A stretch of DNA of 64,000 bases, from positions 682,001-746,000 of the forward strand of contig CAWFXD010000002.1 of assembly GCA_963819695.1 (NCBI GenBank), in the 5' to 3' direction. Shown here in pieces: positions 45,490-54,764 of the stretch; position 1 is the first letter of the stretch; every line of letters begins with the position of its first letter. Under the pieces are notes generated by a model. It saw nothing but the letters and a program-made list of their open reading frames with translations. It was not told the DNA's origin and did no database searches. The stretch comes from DASZIT01 sp963819695. Lineage in GTDB: Bacteria; Actinomycetota; Acidimicrobiia; Acidimicrobiales; RAAP-2. A program made the position numbers and the translations under genes.

Positions 45490-46146
45490 ATGCAGATCGC
45501 CATCGGCTTGTTCCCGGGCTTCACCGCCCTCGACGCCATCGGTCCCTACCAGGTGTTCACCCAGCTGCCCGACGCCGAGGTCGTCCTCTGCGCGGCCCAG
45601 ACCGGGGTGCTGGCCGACGACATCGGCCTGCTGCGGCTGAACATCGACCACACCTTCGACGACGTCGACGCCCCCGACATCGTGGTCGTGCCCGGCGGTT
45701 TCATCACCCGCCGGCTGGCTCGGGACGGCGACCCCATCGTCGACTGGGTGACCGCGGTGCATCCGCGCACCACCTACACCACCTCGGTGTGCACCGGCGC
45801 CTTGATCCTCGGCGCCGGCGGCCTGCTCGACGGGCTCGATGCCACCACCCACTGGTTCGCCTATGACGAGTTGGCCAAGTACGGGGCCAAGCCCACCGAG
45901 GAACGGGTCGTGCACCGGGGAAAGATCTGGACGGCGGCCGGCGTCTCCGCCGGCATCGACCTGGCCCTGACCCTGGTCGCCGAAACTCACGGTCCGGCCA
46001 TCGCCCAGGCCATCCAACTCGGTATCGAATACGACCCGCAGCCTCCCTTTGACGCCGGGGCTCCGTCCAAGGCCCCGGCCGACATCGTGGAGCTGGTCCG
46101 GTCGCGCTCGGCCGCTCGGGAGGCGGAAGTCCTCGGCCGCGATTGA
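45490..46146 (+). CDS. DJ-1/PfpI-family protein (isonitrile-hydratase-like)
   Basis: A 218-residue class I glutamine-amidotransferase-like protein. It begins MQIAIGLFPGFTALDAIGPY followed by QVFTQLPDAEVVLCA. The nucleophile Cys is in YTTSVCTGALILGAGGLLDG; the Glu near the N-terminus found in many DJ-1 proteins is replaced here by Asp in TALDAIGPY, the pattern of isonitrile hydratase and the sensor part of AraC-type activators. THWFAYDELAKYGAKPTEER and IWTAAGVSAGIDLALTLVAE match that subgroup. There is no DNA-binding domain, so it is a free-standing enzyme. Isonitrile hydration is plausible but unproven. Confidence 0.85.
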   Translation: MQIAIGLFPGFTALDAIGPYQVFTQLPDAEVVLCAAQTGVLADDIGLLRLNIDHTFDDVDAPDIVVVPGGFITRRLARDGDPIVDWVTAVHPRTTYTTSVCTGALILGAGGLLDGLDATTHWFAYDELAKYGAKPTEERVVHRGKIWTAAGVSAGIDLALTLVAETHGPAIAQAIQLGIEYDPQPPFDAGAPSKAPADIVELVRSRSAAREAEVLGRD

Positions 46147-46199
46147 CCAATCGCGGGCGCCATGGACACCGCGGGGGCTGACCGGGCCAAACTGGGGGC

Positions 46200-46985
46200 G
46201 TGGAGGAAGAGCTGGCCGGAGGAGTCGCGAATGCCGGAAAGGTCTCCCGAGAGAACCATCACGTCCTCCGGCCCTCGAATCCACACTCGGCATCCGTCCA
46301 CAAATTCTTGTCGGCCTTGGCCGGGGCCGGGTTCGAGGGCGCCTCCCAGCCGGTCGCCATCCAGGAGGACGGTCGGGAGCGTCTGGTGTACATCGAGGGC
46401 GAGGTTCCGCTTCCTCCTTACCCGGCGTGGGCACAGTCAGATGACGCACTGGGGTCGATCACCGAGCTGATGGGGGAGTTCCACCACGCGTCACGTCAGT
46501 TCGACTTCGCCGGATTGGAGTGGAGCCACGAGTTGGCTGACCCCGTCGGGGGGCCGGTGGTGTGCCACAACGATGTGTGCCTCGAGAATGTGGTCTTCCG
46601 GAGCGGGGTGGCCGTCGGGCTGATCGACTTCGACTTTGCTGCGCCGGGTCGGCCGGTGTACGACCTCGCCCAGTTTGCCCGCATGGGCGTTCCCGTCGAC
46701 GACGACCTGAGTGCTTCCCGCCTGGGATGGGAACCCTCGGATCGGCCGCGGCGGCTTCGGCTGGTGGCCGACGTCTATGGCTTGGACGATGAGGAACGCG
46801 GCGAGCTCCTGCAGATCCTGGCCAGCGCCATGGAGCACGGTGGAAAGTTCGTCCAGCGCCGAGCCGAGGCGGGCGACCCGAACTTCATCCGGATGTGGAA
46901 GGAGATGGGCGGCCAGGAGCGATACGACCGCCGGCGTCGTTGGTGGACCGAGCACCAGTCAGAGTTCATCGAGGCGCTCGTCTAG
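46200..46985 (+). CDS. Aminoglycoside-phosphotransferase-like (APH) kinase
   Basis: A 261-residue protein with an APH/choline-kinase fold. The kinase core reads VVCHNDVCLENVVFRSGVAV (catalytic HNDxxxxN, Brenner motif) and GLIDFDFAAPGRPVYDLAQF (metal Asp, equivalent of DFG). The N-lobe contains HHVLRPSNPHSASVHKFLSA and FEGASQPVAIQEDGRERLVY. No glycine-rich loop or clear N-lobe Lys is evident, but GTG 46200 may not be the real start. The C-terminal helices end RWWTEHQSEFIEALV. Such genes are often unlinked to drug resistance; substrate unknown. Monocistronic. Confidence 0.8.
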   Translation: MEEELAGGVANAGKVSRENHHVLRPSNPHSASVHKFLSALAGAGFEGASQPVAIQEDGRERLVYIEGEVPLPPYPAWAQSDDALGSITELMGEFHHASRQFDFAGLEWSHELADPVGGPVVCHNDVCLENVVFRSGVAVGLIDFDFAAPGRPVYDLAQFARMGVPVDDDLSASRLGWEPSDRPRRLRLVADVYGLDDEERGELLQILASAMEHGGKFVQRRAEAGDPNFIRMWKEMGGQERYDRRRRWWTEHQSEFIEALV

Positions 46986-47014
46986 ATCCGGCGCAGGCTC
47001 CGATCCCGGCCCGG

Positions 47015-47884
47015 CTAGCCGATCAGCGGTCGGATGCGCTCGCGCAGGAAGGCGATCACCGTGTCGGAGAACGCGTCGTTGCGGTCGCCGGCGATCATGT
47101 GGGCGGCGCCGGCCACGTCGACCACGGTGGCACCGGGTATCTCGGCCAGCAGTTCGTCGACCCCCTCCTGGGTGACGACGTCGCTGAGGAGTCCCCGGAC
47201 CAGCATGGTCGGCACCTGGATATTGCTCATGGCCACGTCGAGCAGCCCGGCCAGACGATCGGGCACCACCTCGGTGCGGTCCAGACCGATGAACTTCGGA
47301 TCCCAGTGCCAGTACCAGCGGTCGTCCCGCTGGCGCAGGACCTTCATGAGGCCGGCCGGGTTGACCTGCCGGGTCCGCTGCGGGGTGTAGGCGGCGATCG
47401 CCTTGGCCGCGTCCTCGAGGGAATCGAATCCCTCCACGCCCGACAGCATGAAGTCCTTGATCCGGTTGATGCCGACCGGGTTGGCCTTGGGGGTGATGTC
47501 CACCAGCACCAGGCCGCTGGAGACCGGTCGGTCACTGGTCCCTTCGGCCAGCATGGCCGACATCCCTCCCAGCGACGCGCCGACCAGCACCGGCGGCCGT
47601 CCCAACTGGTCGGCCACGGCGACGCAGTCGGCGCAGAAGGCGGTGAACGAGTAGTCGCCGTTGGGTGCCCAGTCGCTGTCCCCGTGGCCCCGGAGGTCGA
47701 GGGCCACCGTCCGCCATCCCTGGGCGGCCACCATCTCGGCCGTCGATCCCCACGCATACCGGGTCTGGCCACCCCCGTGGAGGAACAGCACCGGCCAGGC
47801 GTCCGGATCACCACGGACGTCGGCCACCAGGTGCACGCCCTCGAAACCGTCGAAAGTCACCCGCTCAGCGTCCATGCGCCCCAT
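47015..47884 (-). CDS. Alpha/beta-hydrolase
   Basis: A 289-residue alpha/beta-hydrolase. Oxyanion region: WPVLFLHGGGQTRYAWGSTA. Nucleophile elbow: PVLVGASLGGMSAMLAEG with Ser. Acid: probably Asp in VRGLLSDVVTQEGVDEL. His: VDVAGAAHMIAGDRNDAF. The cap contains VDITPKANPVGINRIKDFML and RDDRWYWHWDPKFIG, a pattern common in actinobacterial esterases and in the Est/haloperoxidase group. Start may be ATG 47884 (MGRMDAERV) or ATG 47875. It lies 71 bases from the leuA stop on the same strand and could be read from it. Confidence 0.87.
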   Translation of the reverse strand: MGRMDAERVTFDGFEGVHLVADVRGDPDAWPVLFLHGGGQTRYAWGSTAEMVAAQGWRTVALDLRGHGDSDWAPNGDYSFTAFCADCVAVADQLGRPPVLVGASLGGMSAMLAEGTSDRPVSSGLVLVDITPKANPVGINRIKDFMLSGVEGFDSLEDAAKAIAAYTPQRTRQVNPAGLMKVLRQRDDRWYWHWDPKFIGLDRTEVVPDRLAGLLDVAMSNIQVPTMLVRGLLSDVVTQEGVDELLAEIPGATVVDVAGAAHMIAGDRNDAFSDTVIAFLRERIRPLIG

Positions 47885-47955
47885 CGTCACATACGTAGGG
47901 CCGCACGGCGAGATGGCCAGGCGCCCGGGCCAGCCGGTACCGGCGGTGTCCGCCG

Positions 47956-49716
47956 TCAGCCCGGTGCGGGCGGGGCCTGCTTGGGCATCAAGTGGTTGGC
48001 CGCGCTGACCACCGCTCCGAGCGAGGCATCGAGGATGCTCGAGTCCATCCCCACCCCCCACCAGGTCGATCCGTCCGGGCCCTCGGCCTCCACGTAAGCC
48101 ACCGCCGACGCCTCGCTTCCGGAGGTCAGCGCGTGCTCCCGGTAGTCCTTCACCTCGAACTCGACACCCAGCTCCCGGCGGAGACCGGTGACCAGGGCGT
48201 CGATCGGCCCGTTCCCCTCACCGAGCACGGTACGGGGCTGCCCGTCGACCAGCAGTTGGGCGGTGACGGTCGTCCGCTTCCCGCCGGTGGTGACCTCGCT
48301 GCCGATCAGCCGCACCCCGGCGTCGTCGGGGAGATAGGTCTCCGAGAACACGTCCCACATCTCGCCCGGCCGGATGACCGTGCCGCTGGATTCGGTGATC
48401 GCCTGGACCTTCTTGGAGAACTCCACCTGGAGATTTCGAGGAAGGTCGAGTCCGTGCTCGGCGTCCATCACATAGGCGACGCCCCCCTTGCCCGACTGGC
48501 TGTTGATTTGGATGATGGCCTCATAGGTTCGTCCGGTGTGCTTCGGATCGATGGGCAGATACGGCACTTCCCACTGCTGGTAGTCGTCGCCGATGGCGGC
48601 GAACCCTTTCTTGATGGCGTCCTGGTGGGATCCCGAGAAGGCGGTGTAGACCAGGTCACCGGCGTAGGGGTGTCGGGGGTGCACCGGCATCCGGGTGGCG
48701 TACTCGGCCACCCGCCGGACCTTCTCGATGTCGCGGAAGTCGAGGGCCGGATCGATCCCTTGGGAGAACAGGTTCATGGCGAGGGTGACGACATCGACGT
48801 TTCCGGTGCGCTCGCCGTTGCCGAACAACGTCCCCTCCACCCGGTCGGCGCCGGCCAGGACGGCCAACTCGGCGGCGGCCACCGCGGTGCCCCGGTCGTT
48901 GTGGGGATGGAGGCTGAGGATCACCGACTCGCGGTTCTTGATGGTGCGGCCGAACCACTCGATGACATCGGCGTAGACATTGGGCGTGTACATCTCCACG
49001 GTGGCGGGAAGGTTGAGGATGATCGGTCTCTCCGGGGTGGGCTCGATTACGTCCATCACCGCTTCGCAGATCTCGATGGCGAACTCCGGCTCGGTACCGG
49101 TGAAGCTCTCGGGCGAGTACTCGTAGCGGATCTCGGTCCCGGGGACGGTCGACTCGAACTTCCGGCAAAGCCGTGCGGCGTTGACGGCGATGTCGATGAT
49201 CCCGGCCCGGTCCAGCCCGAAGACAACCCGGCGCTGGAGCTCGGATGTCGAATTGTAGAAATGGACGATGGCCCGGCGGGCACCGCCCAGCGACTCGAAG
49301 GTGCGCTCGATCAGATCCTCCCGACACTGGACCAGGACCTGAATGTCCACGTCGTCGGGGATCAGATCCCCATCGATGATCTCGCGCTGGAAGTCGAAGT
49401 CGGTTTGGGAGGCGGACGGGAAGCCCACCTCGATCTCCTTGAAGCCGATCCCCACCAAGGCGTTGAACAGCTTCAGCTTCCGCTCCGAGTCCATCGGGTC
49501 GACCAGGGCCTGATTGCCGTCCCGCAGGTCGACACTCGCCCAGCGCGGGGCGTGGGTGAAGCGTCGGTCGGGCCAGGTACGGTCGGCCAGCTGGAGGGGG
49601 AGGTACGGCCGGTACAGCCCGAACGGCATGGGGGACACGTCGCAGGGAAGCTCGAGACGGTGTCCGGCCCGGCTGGTGGTTTCCGTCGTCTTCGTCTTCG
49701 GCTGATCGGTACTCAC
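47956..49716 (-). CDS. leuA: 2-Isopropylmalate synthase LeuA
   Basis: A 586-residue enzyme of the long (type II, actinobacterial/fungal) class. It joins acetyl-CoA and 2-ketoisovalerate in the first committed step of leucine synthesis. The TIM barrel starts PRWASVDLRDGNQALVDPMD, with Arg65 and Asp66 binding substrate and metal; the metal His pair is in SVILSLHPHNDRGTAVAAAE, and GTLFGNGERTGNVDVVTLAM follows. The C-terminal leucine-binding regulatory domain runs from about residue 440 (VTTGGKRTTVTAQLLVDGQP; GPIDALVTGLRRELGVEF), so feedback inhibition is expected. Start GTG 49716 (with MSTDQPKT as N-terminus). Expression is probably set by the leader peptide and terminator upstream. Frame intact. 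Confidence 0.96.
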   Translation of the reverse strand: MSTDQPKTKTTETTSRAGHRLELPCDVSPMPFGLYRPYLPLQLADRTWPDRRFTHAPRWASVDLRDGNQALVDPMDSERKLKLFNALVGIGFKEIEVGFPSASQTDFDFQREIIDGDLIPDDVDIQVLVQCREDLIERTFESLGGARRAIVHFYNSTSELQRRVVFGLDRAGIIDIAVNAARLCRKFESTVPGTEIRYEYSPESFTGTEPEFAIEICEAVMDVIEPTPERPIILNLPATVEMYTPNVYADVIEWFGRTIKNRESVILSLHPHNDRGTAVAAAELAVLAGADRVEGTLFGNGERTGNVDVVTLAMNLFSQGIDPALDFRDIEKVRRVAEYATRMPVHPRHPYAGDLVYTAFSGSHQDAIKKGFAAIGDDYQQWEVPYLPIDPKHTGRTYEAIIQINSQSGKGGVAYVMDAEHGLDLPRNLQVEFSKKVQAITESSGTVIRPGEMWDVFSETYLPDDAGVRLIGSEVTTGGKRTTVTAQLLVDGQPRTVLGEGNGPIDALVTGLRRELGVEFEVKDYREHALTSGSEASAVAYVEAEGPDGSTWWGVGMDSSILDASLGAVVSAANHLMPKQAPPAPG

Positions 49717-49800
49717 GGTTGCTCCCTTGTGTCTTGCTCGGCTCCGGGTCCTCGGATTCCGTCGTCCCCTGGTGGTTGGCGCGGTCGGCGCTGGCCCATC

Positions 49801-49833
49801 AAAAAACCCCCTGGCCTTTCGGCTCAGGAGGTT
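49801..49833 (-). terminator. Intrinsic terminator (attenuator) in the leuA leader
   Basis: On the minus strand AACCTCCTGAGCC (49833-49821) pairs with GGCCAGGGGGTT around the tetraloop GAAA, immediately followed by TTTTTT (49806-49801 region). The stem has one bulge and one G-T pair. It is a textbook intrinsic terminator placed inside the leader, 84 bases before the leuA start, where it would stop transcription unless an upstream event blocks folding. Confidence 0.85.
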
Positions 49834-49861
49834 GCGGGCGAACGCGATGGGGCGCTCGCCG

Positions 49862-49912
49862 TCAGGTGAGAAGGAGGTCCGAGGTCGGAGTGCGATACAT
49901 GATGCCCTTCAT
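49862..49912 (-). CDS. leuL: leuA leader peptide
   Basis: A 16-residue frame, MKGIMYRTPTSDLLLT, with three consecutive Leu codons (CTC CTT CTC) three codons before the stop, ending 28 bases upstream of the terminator stem. Ribosome stalling at these codons under leucine shortage would favour an alternative fold and let transcription reach leuA. No strong ribosome site precedes the ATG at 49912, so it may be leaderless; TTGACG at 49939-49934 is a possible -35 element. It is too short for ordinary gene finders. The arrangement follows the known actinobacterial leucine attenuators. Confidence 0.78.
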   Translation of the reverse strand: MKGIMYRTPTSDLLLT

Positions 49913-49983
49913 GGTGGCAGGACGGCTGGAGTCCGTCAAGGGGCCGGGGACGGCTCAGGCTGGGAATCAGGCCGGGAGTTGCC

Positions 49984-51352
49984 TCAGATGCGCTCGAAAT
50001 TGCGGGCCAGCTCCCAGTCGGTGACCACCGTGTTGGCCTTGTTCCACTCCTGGCGGGCGGTGTTCAGGAGGTGGTGGTGGACGTCGGGGCCGAAGGCCTC
50101 CAACGCCACCTCACTGGAAGCCAGGTTGTCGATGGCTTCGGTCAGGGTCGACGGGAGCCGGGTGACCTCGGGGGCGGCGTAGGCGTTGCCCTCGAAGGCC
50201 GGTTCGAGTTCGAGCTCGTGCTCGATGCCCCACAACCCGGCGGCGATGGACCCGGCCAGAGCGATGTAGGGGTTCACGTCCGCCCCCGGCACCCGGCTCT
50301 CGATCCGTCGTCCGGGTCCGGAGCCGACGGCCCGGAACCCGCAGGTGCGGTTGTCCTCTCCCCACACGATGGCGGTCGGCGCCCAGGAGTCGGGGACGTA
50401 CCGTCGGTAGGAGTTGACGTAGGGTGCGAAGCACCACGCCAGCTGACCGGCGCCGTGGAGTTGCCCGGCCAGGAACTGCTGGCCGATCCTCGAGAACCCC
50501 GATGGGTTGGTGGCGGCATCGGTCGGGGCCATCAGCGCGGCTCCTGACGTCGCGTCCCACAGGCTGGTGTGGATGTGGCACGACGAACCTGCGTGTTCCA
50601 TCGACCACTTGGCCATGAAGGTGGCGGCCCTGCCGTGCTGGGAGGCGATCTCCTTCACCCCGTTCTTGAACACCAGATGGCGGTCGGCGACCTCCAGGGC
50701 TCCGCCATAGGTGATGTTGATCTCGTGCTGGCCGGTCCCGGCCTCTCCCTTGGAGAACTCGATGGGGATGCCGGCGGCCAGCATCTGGTTGCGGATCTGG
50801 CCGATGATCGGCTCGACGCGGCGAAGTCTGCAGCAGCTGATAATCCTCGATGGTGTCGGCATGCGGAATGATCCCCTGCCAGTGCTTGGCCGTCGCCTCC
50901 GCGTAGGTGTCGAGGAAGAGATAGAACTCGAGCTCGGTGGCACACTTGATCTCCAGTCCGTGGCCCGCCGCCCGCTCGAGTTGCCGTTGCAGGATGCGGC
51001 GGGGCGACACCTCCACCGGCTCGTCGTCCATGGTGAGGAGGTCACAGAGGACCAGCGCGCTCCCCGGGAGCCAGGGGATCGACCGGACCGTGTGCGGGTC
51101 GATGACCGCGTGCAGGTCGCCGTAGCCGTTGTCCCAGTTGGCGAACCGATACCCGGGGAGAGGCTCCATATCGACGTCGACGGCCAGCAGGTAGTCGCAG
51201 ACCTCGATCCCGTGGTCGATGACGTGCTCGAGGAAGAACGGCGCGGTGACCCGCTTCCCGACCGGACGGCCCTGGAGATCGGGGAAGGCCACCAGCACCG
51301 TGTGGATGTCCCCCGATTGAATCTGGCGGGGAAGGGTTTCGAGGGTCAGCAC
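49984..51352 (-). CDS. Glutamine synthetase-family protein (gamma-glutamylpolyamine-type?), one frame break
   Basis: About 456 residues. From GTG 51352: LTLETLPRQIQSGDIHTVLV, then DLQGRPVGKRVTAPFFLEHV. The catalytic domain includes CATELEFYLFLDTYAEA (metal Glu). A one-base slip near 50823 joins IEDYQLLQ to RRVEPIIGQIRNQMLAAGIP. It continues EFSKGEAGTGQHEINITYGG (metal Glu, His), SSCHIHTSLWD and NPYIALAGSIAAGLWGIEHE, where true GlnA shows NPYLA. The lack of the adenylylation-site loop and the MDDEPVEVSPRRIL stretch place it with GlnA3/PuuA-like enzymes, which glutamylate polyamines or amines rather than ammonia. Neighbouring SDR and aldehyde dehydrogenase genes fit amine breakdown. Confidence 0.83.
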
Positions 51353-51390
51353 CTCAGCACTTTGACCCAGGCGGCGCCGCCCGTCCAGCG

Positions 51391-52167
51391 CTACTCCGGT
51401 GTCACGTAGGCCGCGGTGATCCCACCGTCGACCACCAGTGCTGATCCGGTGATGAACGACGCGTCGTCGGAGGCCAGAAACAGGGCCGCCTTGGCGATCT
51501 CCTCGGGTCGTCCGAAACGGCCGATGGGGATGTGGACCAGGCGCCGCTGGCGGCGTTCGGGATCGGCCAGCAGCTCGGCCAGCAACGGGGTCTCGATGGG
51601 GCCCGGGCACAGCGAGTTGGCCCGGATTCCTTGTCGGGCATACTCCACCGCGAGCTCCCGGGTCATGGCCAGGACGCCGCCCTTCGAGGCGGTGTAGGCG
51701 ATCTGGGCGGTGGCCGCCCCCATCAGGGCGACAAACGAGGCGACGTTGATGATGGAGCCGCCGCCGGAGGCCAGCATGGCCGGGACGGCGGCCCGGCACC
51801 CCAGCCACACCCCCTTCAGGTTGACCTCCATGACCCGTTGCCAGGTTTCCGGCGGGGTGTCGAGGACCCCACCGTCGTCATCGGGGAAGATCCCGGCGTT
51901 GTTGAACAACACCTGGAGCCCGCCGTAGGCATCGACGGCGGCCGCCACCATGGCCTCCACCTGGGATTCATTCGACACGTCGACCGTGACGGCCAGCGCG
52001 GAGCCGCCGGCCGCGATGATCTCCTCCGTCACCGACTCGGCGTGGCCGCCGACCACATCGGCCACCACCACCTTGGCCCCCTCGGCGGCAAACAGCAGGG
52101 CGGCGACCCGGCCGATGCCACTTCCGGCCCCGGTGATCACCGCAACCTTGCCGTCCAGACGAGCCAT
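51391..52167 (-). CDS. SDR-family oxidoreductase
   Basis: A 258-residue classical SDR. The cofactor motif is VAVITGAGSGIGRVAALLFA; an Asp in VVVADVVGGHAESVTEE at the end of strand 2 indicates NAD preference. LFNNAGIFPDDDGGVLDT holds NNAG; the catalytic residues are Ser in IINVASFVALMGAATAQI and Tyr/Lys in YTASKGGVLAMTRELA. The ending FLASDDASFITGSALVVDGG is standard. It lies 38 bases upstream of the GS-like gene on the same strand and opposite the aldehyde dehydrogenase, so it may take part in the same amine or alcohol degradation. The substrate is not known. Confidence 0.9.
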   Translation of the reverse strand: MARLDGKVAVITGAGSGIGRVAALLFAAEGAKVVVADVVGGHAESVTEEIIAAGGSALAVTVDVSNESQVEAMVAAAVDAYGGLQVLFNNAGIFPDDDGGVLDTPPETWQRVMEVNLKGVWLGCRAAVPAMLASGGGSIINVASFVALMGAATAQIAYTASKGGVLAMTRELAVEYARQGIRANSLCPGPIETPLLAELLADPERRQRRLVHIPIGRFGRPEEIAKAALFLASDDASFITGSALVVDGGITAAYVTPE

Positions 52168-52297
52168 CGAGTACTCCGTGGTGCGCAGGGATAGTAGGCC
52201 CGCACGCTACTGGCACCTCGTCGAGAATGGGATACTGGGCCATGCCCGTACCGGGAGGAGCCCTCGTGCCGGAATCCCGCCGAACTCCGGAGCCGGT

Positions 52298-53687
52298 ATG
52301 AGCGACAAGTATTCGGTGGTCAACCCGGCGACGGAAACGGTGATCGCCACGGTGTCGATGGCCGGCATCGAGGAGACCGATGGTGCGGTGGCCCGGGCCC
52401 GGGAGGCGGGTCCGGCATGGCGGGCGCTGGCCCCGGGCGATCGGGCCCGCCTGATGCGGCGGTTTGCCGCCGAGGTCGAGGACCACGCCGAGGAGCTCGC
52501 CCAACTCGAGACGGCCAACGTCGGGAAGCCCATCACCGACAGCCGAGGAGAGGTCGGCATGGTCGCCGAGGTCCTCCACTTCTACGCCGGCGCGGTGGAC
52601 AAGCACCGGGGCGCCACCGTCCCGGTGGCCGGGGGAGTGGACCTCACCTTCCATGAGCCGCTGGGAGTGGTCGCCGCCATCATCCCCTGGAACTTTCCGG
52701 CCGCCATCACCTCGTGGAAGGTCGGCCCCGCCCTCGCCACCGGCAACACCATTGTGGTGAAACCGGCGGAGCTGACGCCGCTCACCGCCCTCCGGCTGGC
52801 CGAACTGGCGCTCGACGCCGGTATCCCCGAGGGGGTGTTCGAGGTGGTGGTGGGGGCCGGCCCGACCGTCGGAGCCCGGCTGGCCGAGCACCCCGATGTA
52901 GCCAAAGTGGCGTTCACCGGCTCGACGGCCGTCGGACGGGAAGTCATGGCGGGCCGCGGCCGGGACCATCAAGCGGGTGACCCTCGAATTGGGAGGGAAA
53001 TCGGCCAACATCGTGTTTGCCGACGCCGACCTCGAGCAGGCGGCGGCAGCCGCGCCGGGCAGCGTCTTCGGCAATGCCGGCCAGGACTGCTGTGCCCGCA
53101 GCCGGATATTGGTCGAGCGGTCGGTGTTCGACCGATTCCTGACCCAGTTGGTCCAGGCGGTCGATGCCTGGCGGGTGGGCGACCCAACCGACCCCGAAAC
53201 CGAGATGGGGCCACTGGCGTCGGCCCGTCGCCGTGAGGTGGTGGCCGGGTTTCTGGGGGCAGGGATGGGCGACCCGGATCGAGGGGCGGTGGAGCCGTAC
53301 GCCAGCGGCGGCGCTCCTTCGGGTCCGGGATTCTGGTTCCCGCCGACCGTGGTTGCCCCGGCCAGGCCGGAATGGCGGCTGGCCCGCGAGGAGATCTTCG
53401 GTCCGGTGGTGGTGGTGATTCCCTTCGACGACGAGGCTGACGCGGTGAGGTTGGCCAACGACACGCCCTACGGGTTGGCCGGGTCCATCTGGACCGGTGA
53501 CGGGGCCAAAGCCCTGCGCATGGCCCGCGCCGTCGATGCCGGGAACCTCTCGGTGAACTCCAATGGCTCGGTCCGGGTGCAGACGAGCTTCGGCGGGATG
53601 AAGCAGTCGGGCTTCGGCCGGGAGCTGGGCCTGGAGGCGTTGGATGCCTACAGCGAGGTCAAGAACGTCTTCGTGGCCACCTCATGA
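52298..53687 (+). CDS. NAD-dependent aldehyde dehydrogenase, one frame break
   Basis: About 463 residues of the ALDH superfamily. From ATG 52298: SDKYSVVNPATETVIATVSM. The N-terminal half contains PLGVVAAIIPWNFPAAITSW (PWNFP) and VVVGAGPTVGARLAEHPDVA, then VAFTGSTAVGREVMA. A one-base slip near 52950 (GGGCCGCGGCCGGG) joins it to AAAGTIKRVTLELGGKSANI (catalytic Glu) and VFGNAGQDCCARSRILVERS (nucleophile Cys). The end is EEIFGPVVVVIPFDDEADAV and SFGGMKQSGFGRELGLEALD. It resembles gamma-aminobutyraldehyde/betaine-aldehyde-type enzymes. Next to a PuuA-like glutamine synthetase, a role in polyamine or amine oxidation is plausible. Divergent from the SDR gene. Confidence 0.88.
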
Positions 53688-53715
53688 CCCGGGAGGTCGA
53701 TGGCCAGCTCCACCG

Positions 53716-54174
53716 TCAGCAGCCGCCCCCGCCCCCGCCCTCGACCAGCTCCTTGAAGCGGGTCATCTCGTCGGCGGTGTCCCGCTCGAGCCAGCCGCGC
53801 AGGAACGGCTCGACGAACCAGCTCCAGGGAGGCTTGAAGTCGAACACCTCCCGGTGGACCACCACTGTCCCGCCCCCGGTCGGGTGGCAATCGAACGAGC
53901 CTTCAAAGTTCAGGAACCATCGGGCCGGTCCGGCGATCGGTGATCCGAACTTGAGGGAGGTCGGCGTCAGGGTGAACGGGTAGGTACCGCTCGGCCCCGG
54001 GATGCCCTTGATCCGCCCGGAGAACACCGCAGTTCCTCGGTCGCCGTCGCGCTTCACTGGGCCGACCCGGCCGATCTTGTGGTCCGCCCGCCGGTACCGT
54101 TCCAGGTCGAGGACGAAGTCGAACACGTCAGTGGGGGACGCGTCCACGGTGGCCTGGGCTTCGCCGACGATCAT
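53716..54174 (-). CDS. SRPBCC-family protein
   Basis: A 152-residue helix-grip protein: MIVGEAQATVDASPTDVFDF then VLDLERYRRADHKIGRVGPV, and TYPFTLTPTSLKFGSPIAGP. The long C-terminal helix is VEPFLRGWLERDTADEMTRF, followed by a run of Gly and a final Cys (VEGGGGGGC). ATG 54174 is preferred over the start at 54192. It is downstream of a second SRPBCC gene (54250-54720) on the same strand with 75 bases between, the second such pair in this window. Ligand and role unknown. Confidence 0.75.
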   Translation of the reverse strand: MIVGEAQATVDASPTDVFDFVLDLERYRRADHKIGRVGPVKRDGDRGTAVFSGRIKGIPGPSGTYPFTLTPTSLKFGSPIAGPARWFLNFEGSFDCHPTGGGTVVVHREVFDFKPPWSWFVEPFLRGWLERDTADEMTRFKELVEGGGGGGC

Positions 54175-54249
54175 CGGGCTGCGTCCATCCACTCAGCGTA
54201 GGGTCCAACCGCGCCGAGGTGCCGGGGCGCCGCCGATGGGGAGGATCGC

Positions 54250-54720
54250 CTATGGGGCGGGGTCGGGCGCCTCGGCGAATGCCTTGATCCGTTCGAGGGT
54301 GGTCCGCATCCCCCTCAGGTTGGTGCGCCCCCGGGCCTTCCCGGCCAGCTTCCAGTACAGCCGGAGCATCGGGGTATCGGTCAGCTCGAACGACTCGGTG
54401 ACGTCGGTGCCGTCGCCGCTGGGTTCGAAGCGGTAGCCCCAGGTGTTGACCGGCTTCCCTCCCGGACCCTCGACGCCGAAAACGAACTCCCGCCCCGGTT
54501 CACAAGCGGTGATCTTGCACCGCGTCCAGTAGACCGGCCCGCGCCCGTTGCGACGGACGTGGCCCCGGAACCGCTCCCCGACGGCAGGCCCGGCGGCCCC
54601 GTCGAGCCACTCGGCCTCGAACGTCTCCGGAGACCACTTCCCGGTGTTGGTGATGTCGCTCACCAACGCCCAGACCCGCTCGGGAGGCGCCTCGATATGG
54701 ATGGTCACGGAGTCACGCAC
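54250..54720 (-). CDS. SRPBCC-family protein
   Basis: A 156-residue SRPBCC protein beginning at GTG 54720: MRDSVTIHIEAPPERVWALV, then SDITNTGKWSPETFEAEWLD, the typical opening helix and loop of the polyketide-cyclase/dehydrase type. Later strands: VYWTRCKITACEPGREFVFG and YRFEPSGDGTDVTESFELTD. The final helix is RGMRTTLERIKAFAEA. All expected secondary-structure elements appear present. Nothing in its surroundings points to a specific ligand. Confidence 0.8.
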   Translation of the reverse strand: MRDSVTIHIEAPPERVWALVSDITNTGKWSPETFEAEWLDGAAGPAVGERFRGHVRRNGRGPVYWTRCKITACEPGREFVFGVEGPGGKPVNTWGYRFEPSGDGTDVTESFELTDTPMLRLYWKLAGKARGRTNLRGMRTTLERIKAFAEAPDPAP

Positions 54721-54764
54721 ACTGCGACATTACGACCTGGAGGCGTCACTGTCGCCGCCGGCGG

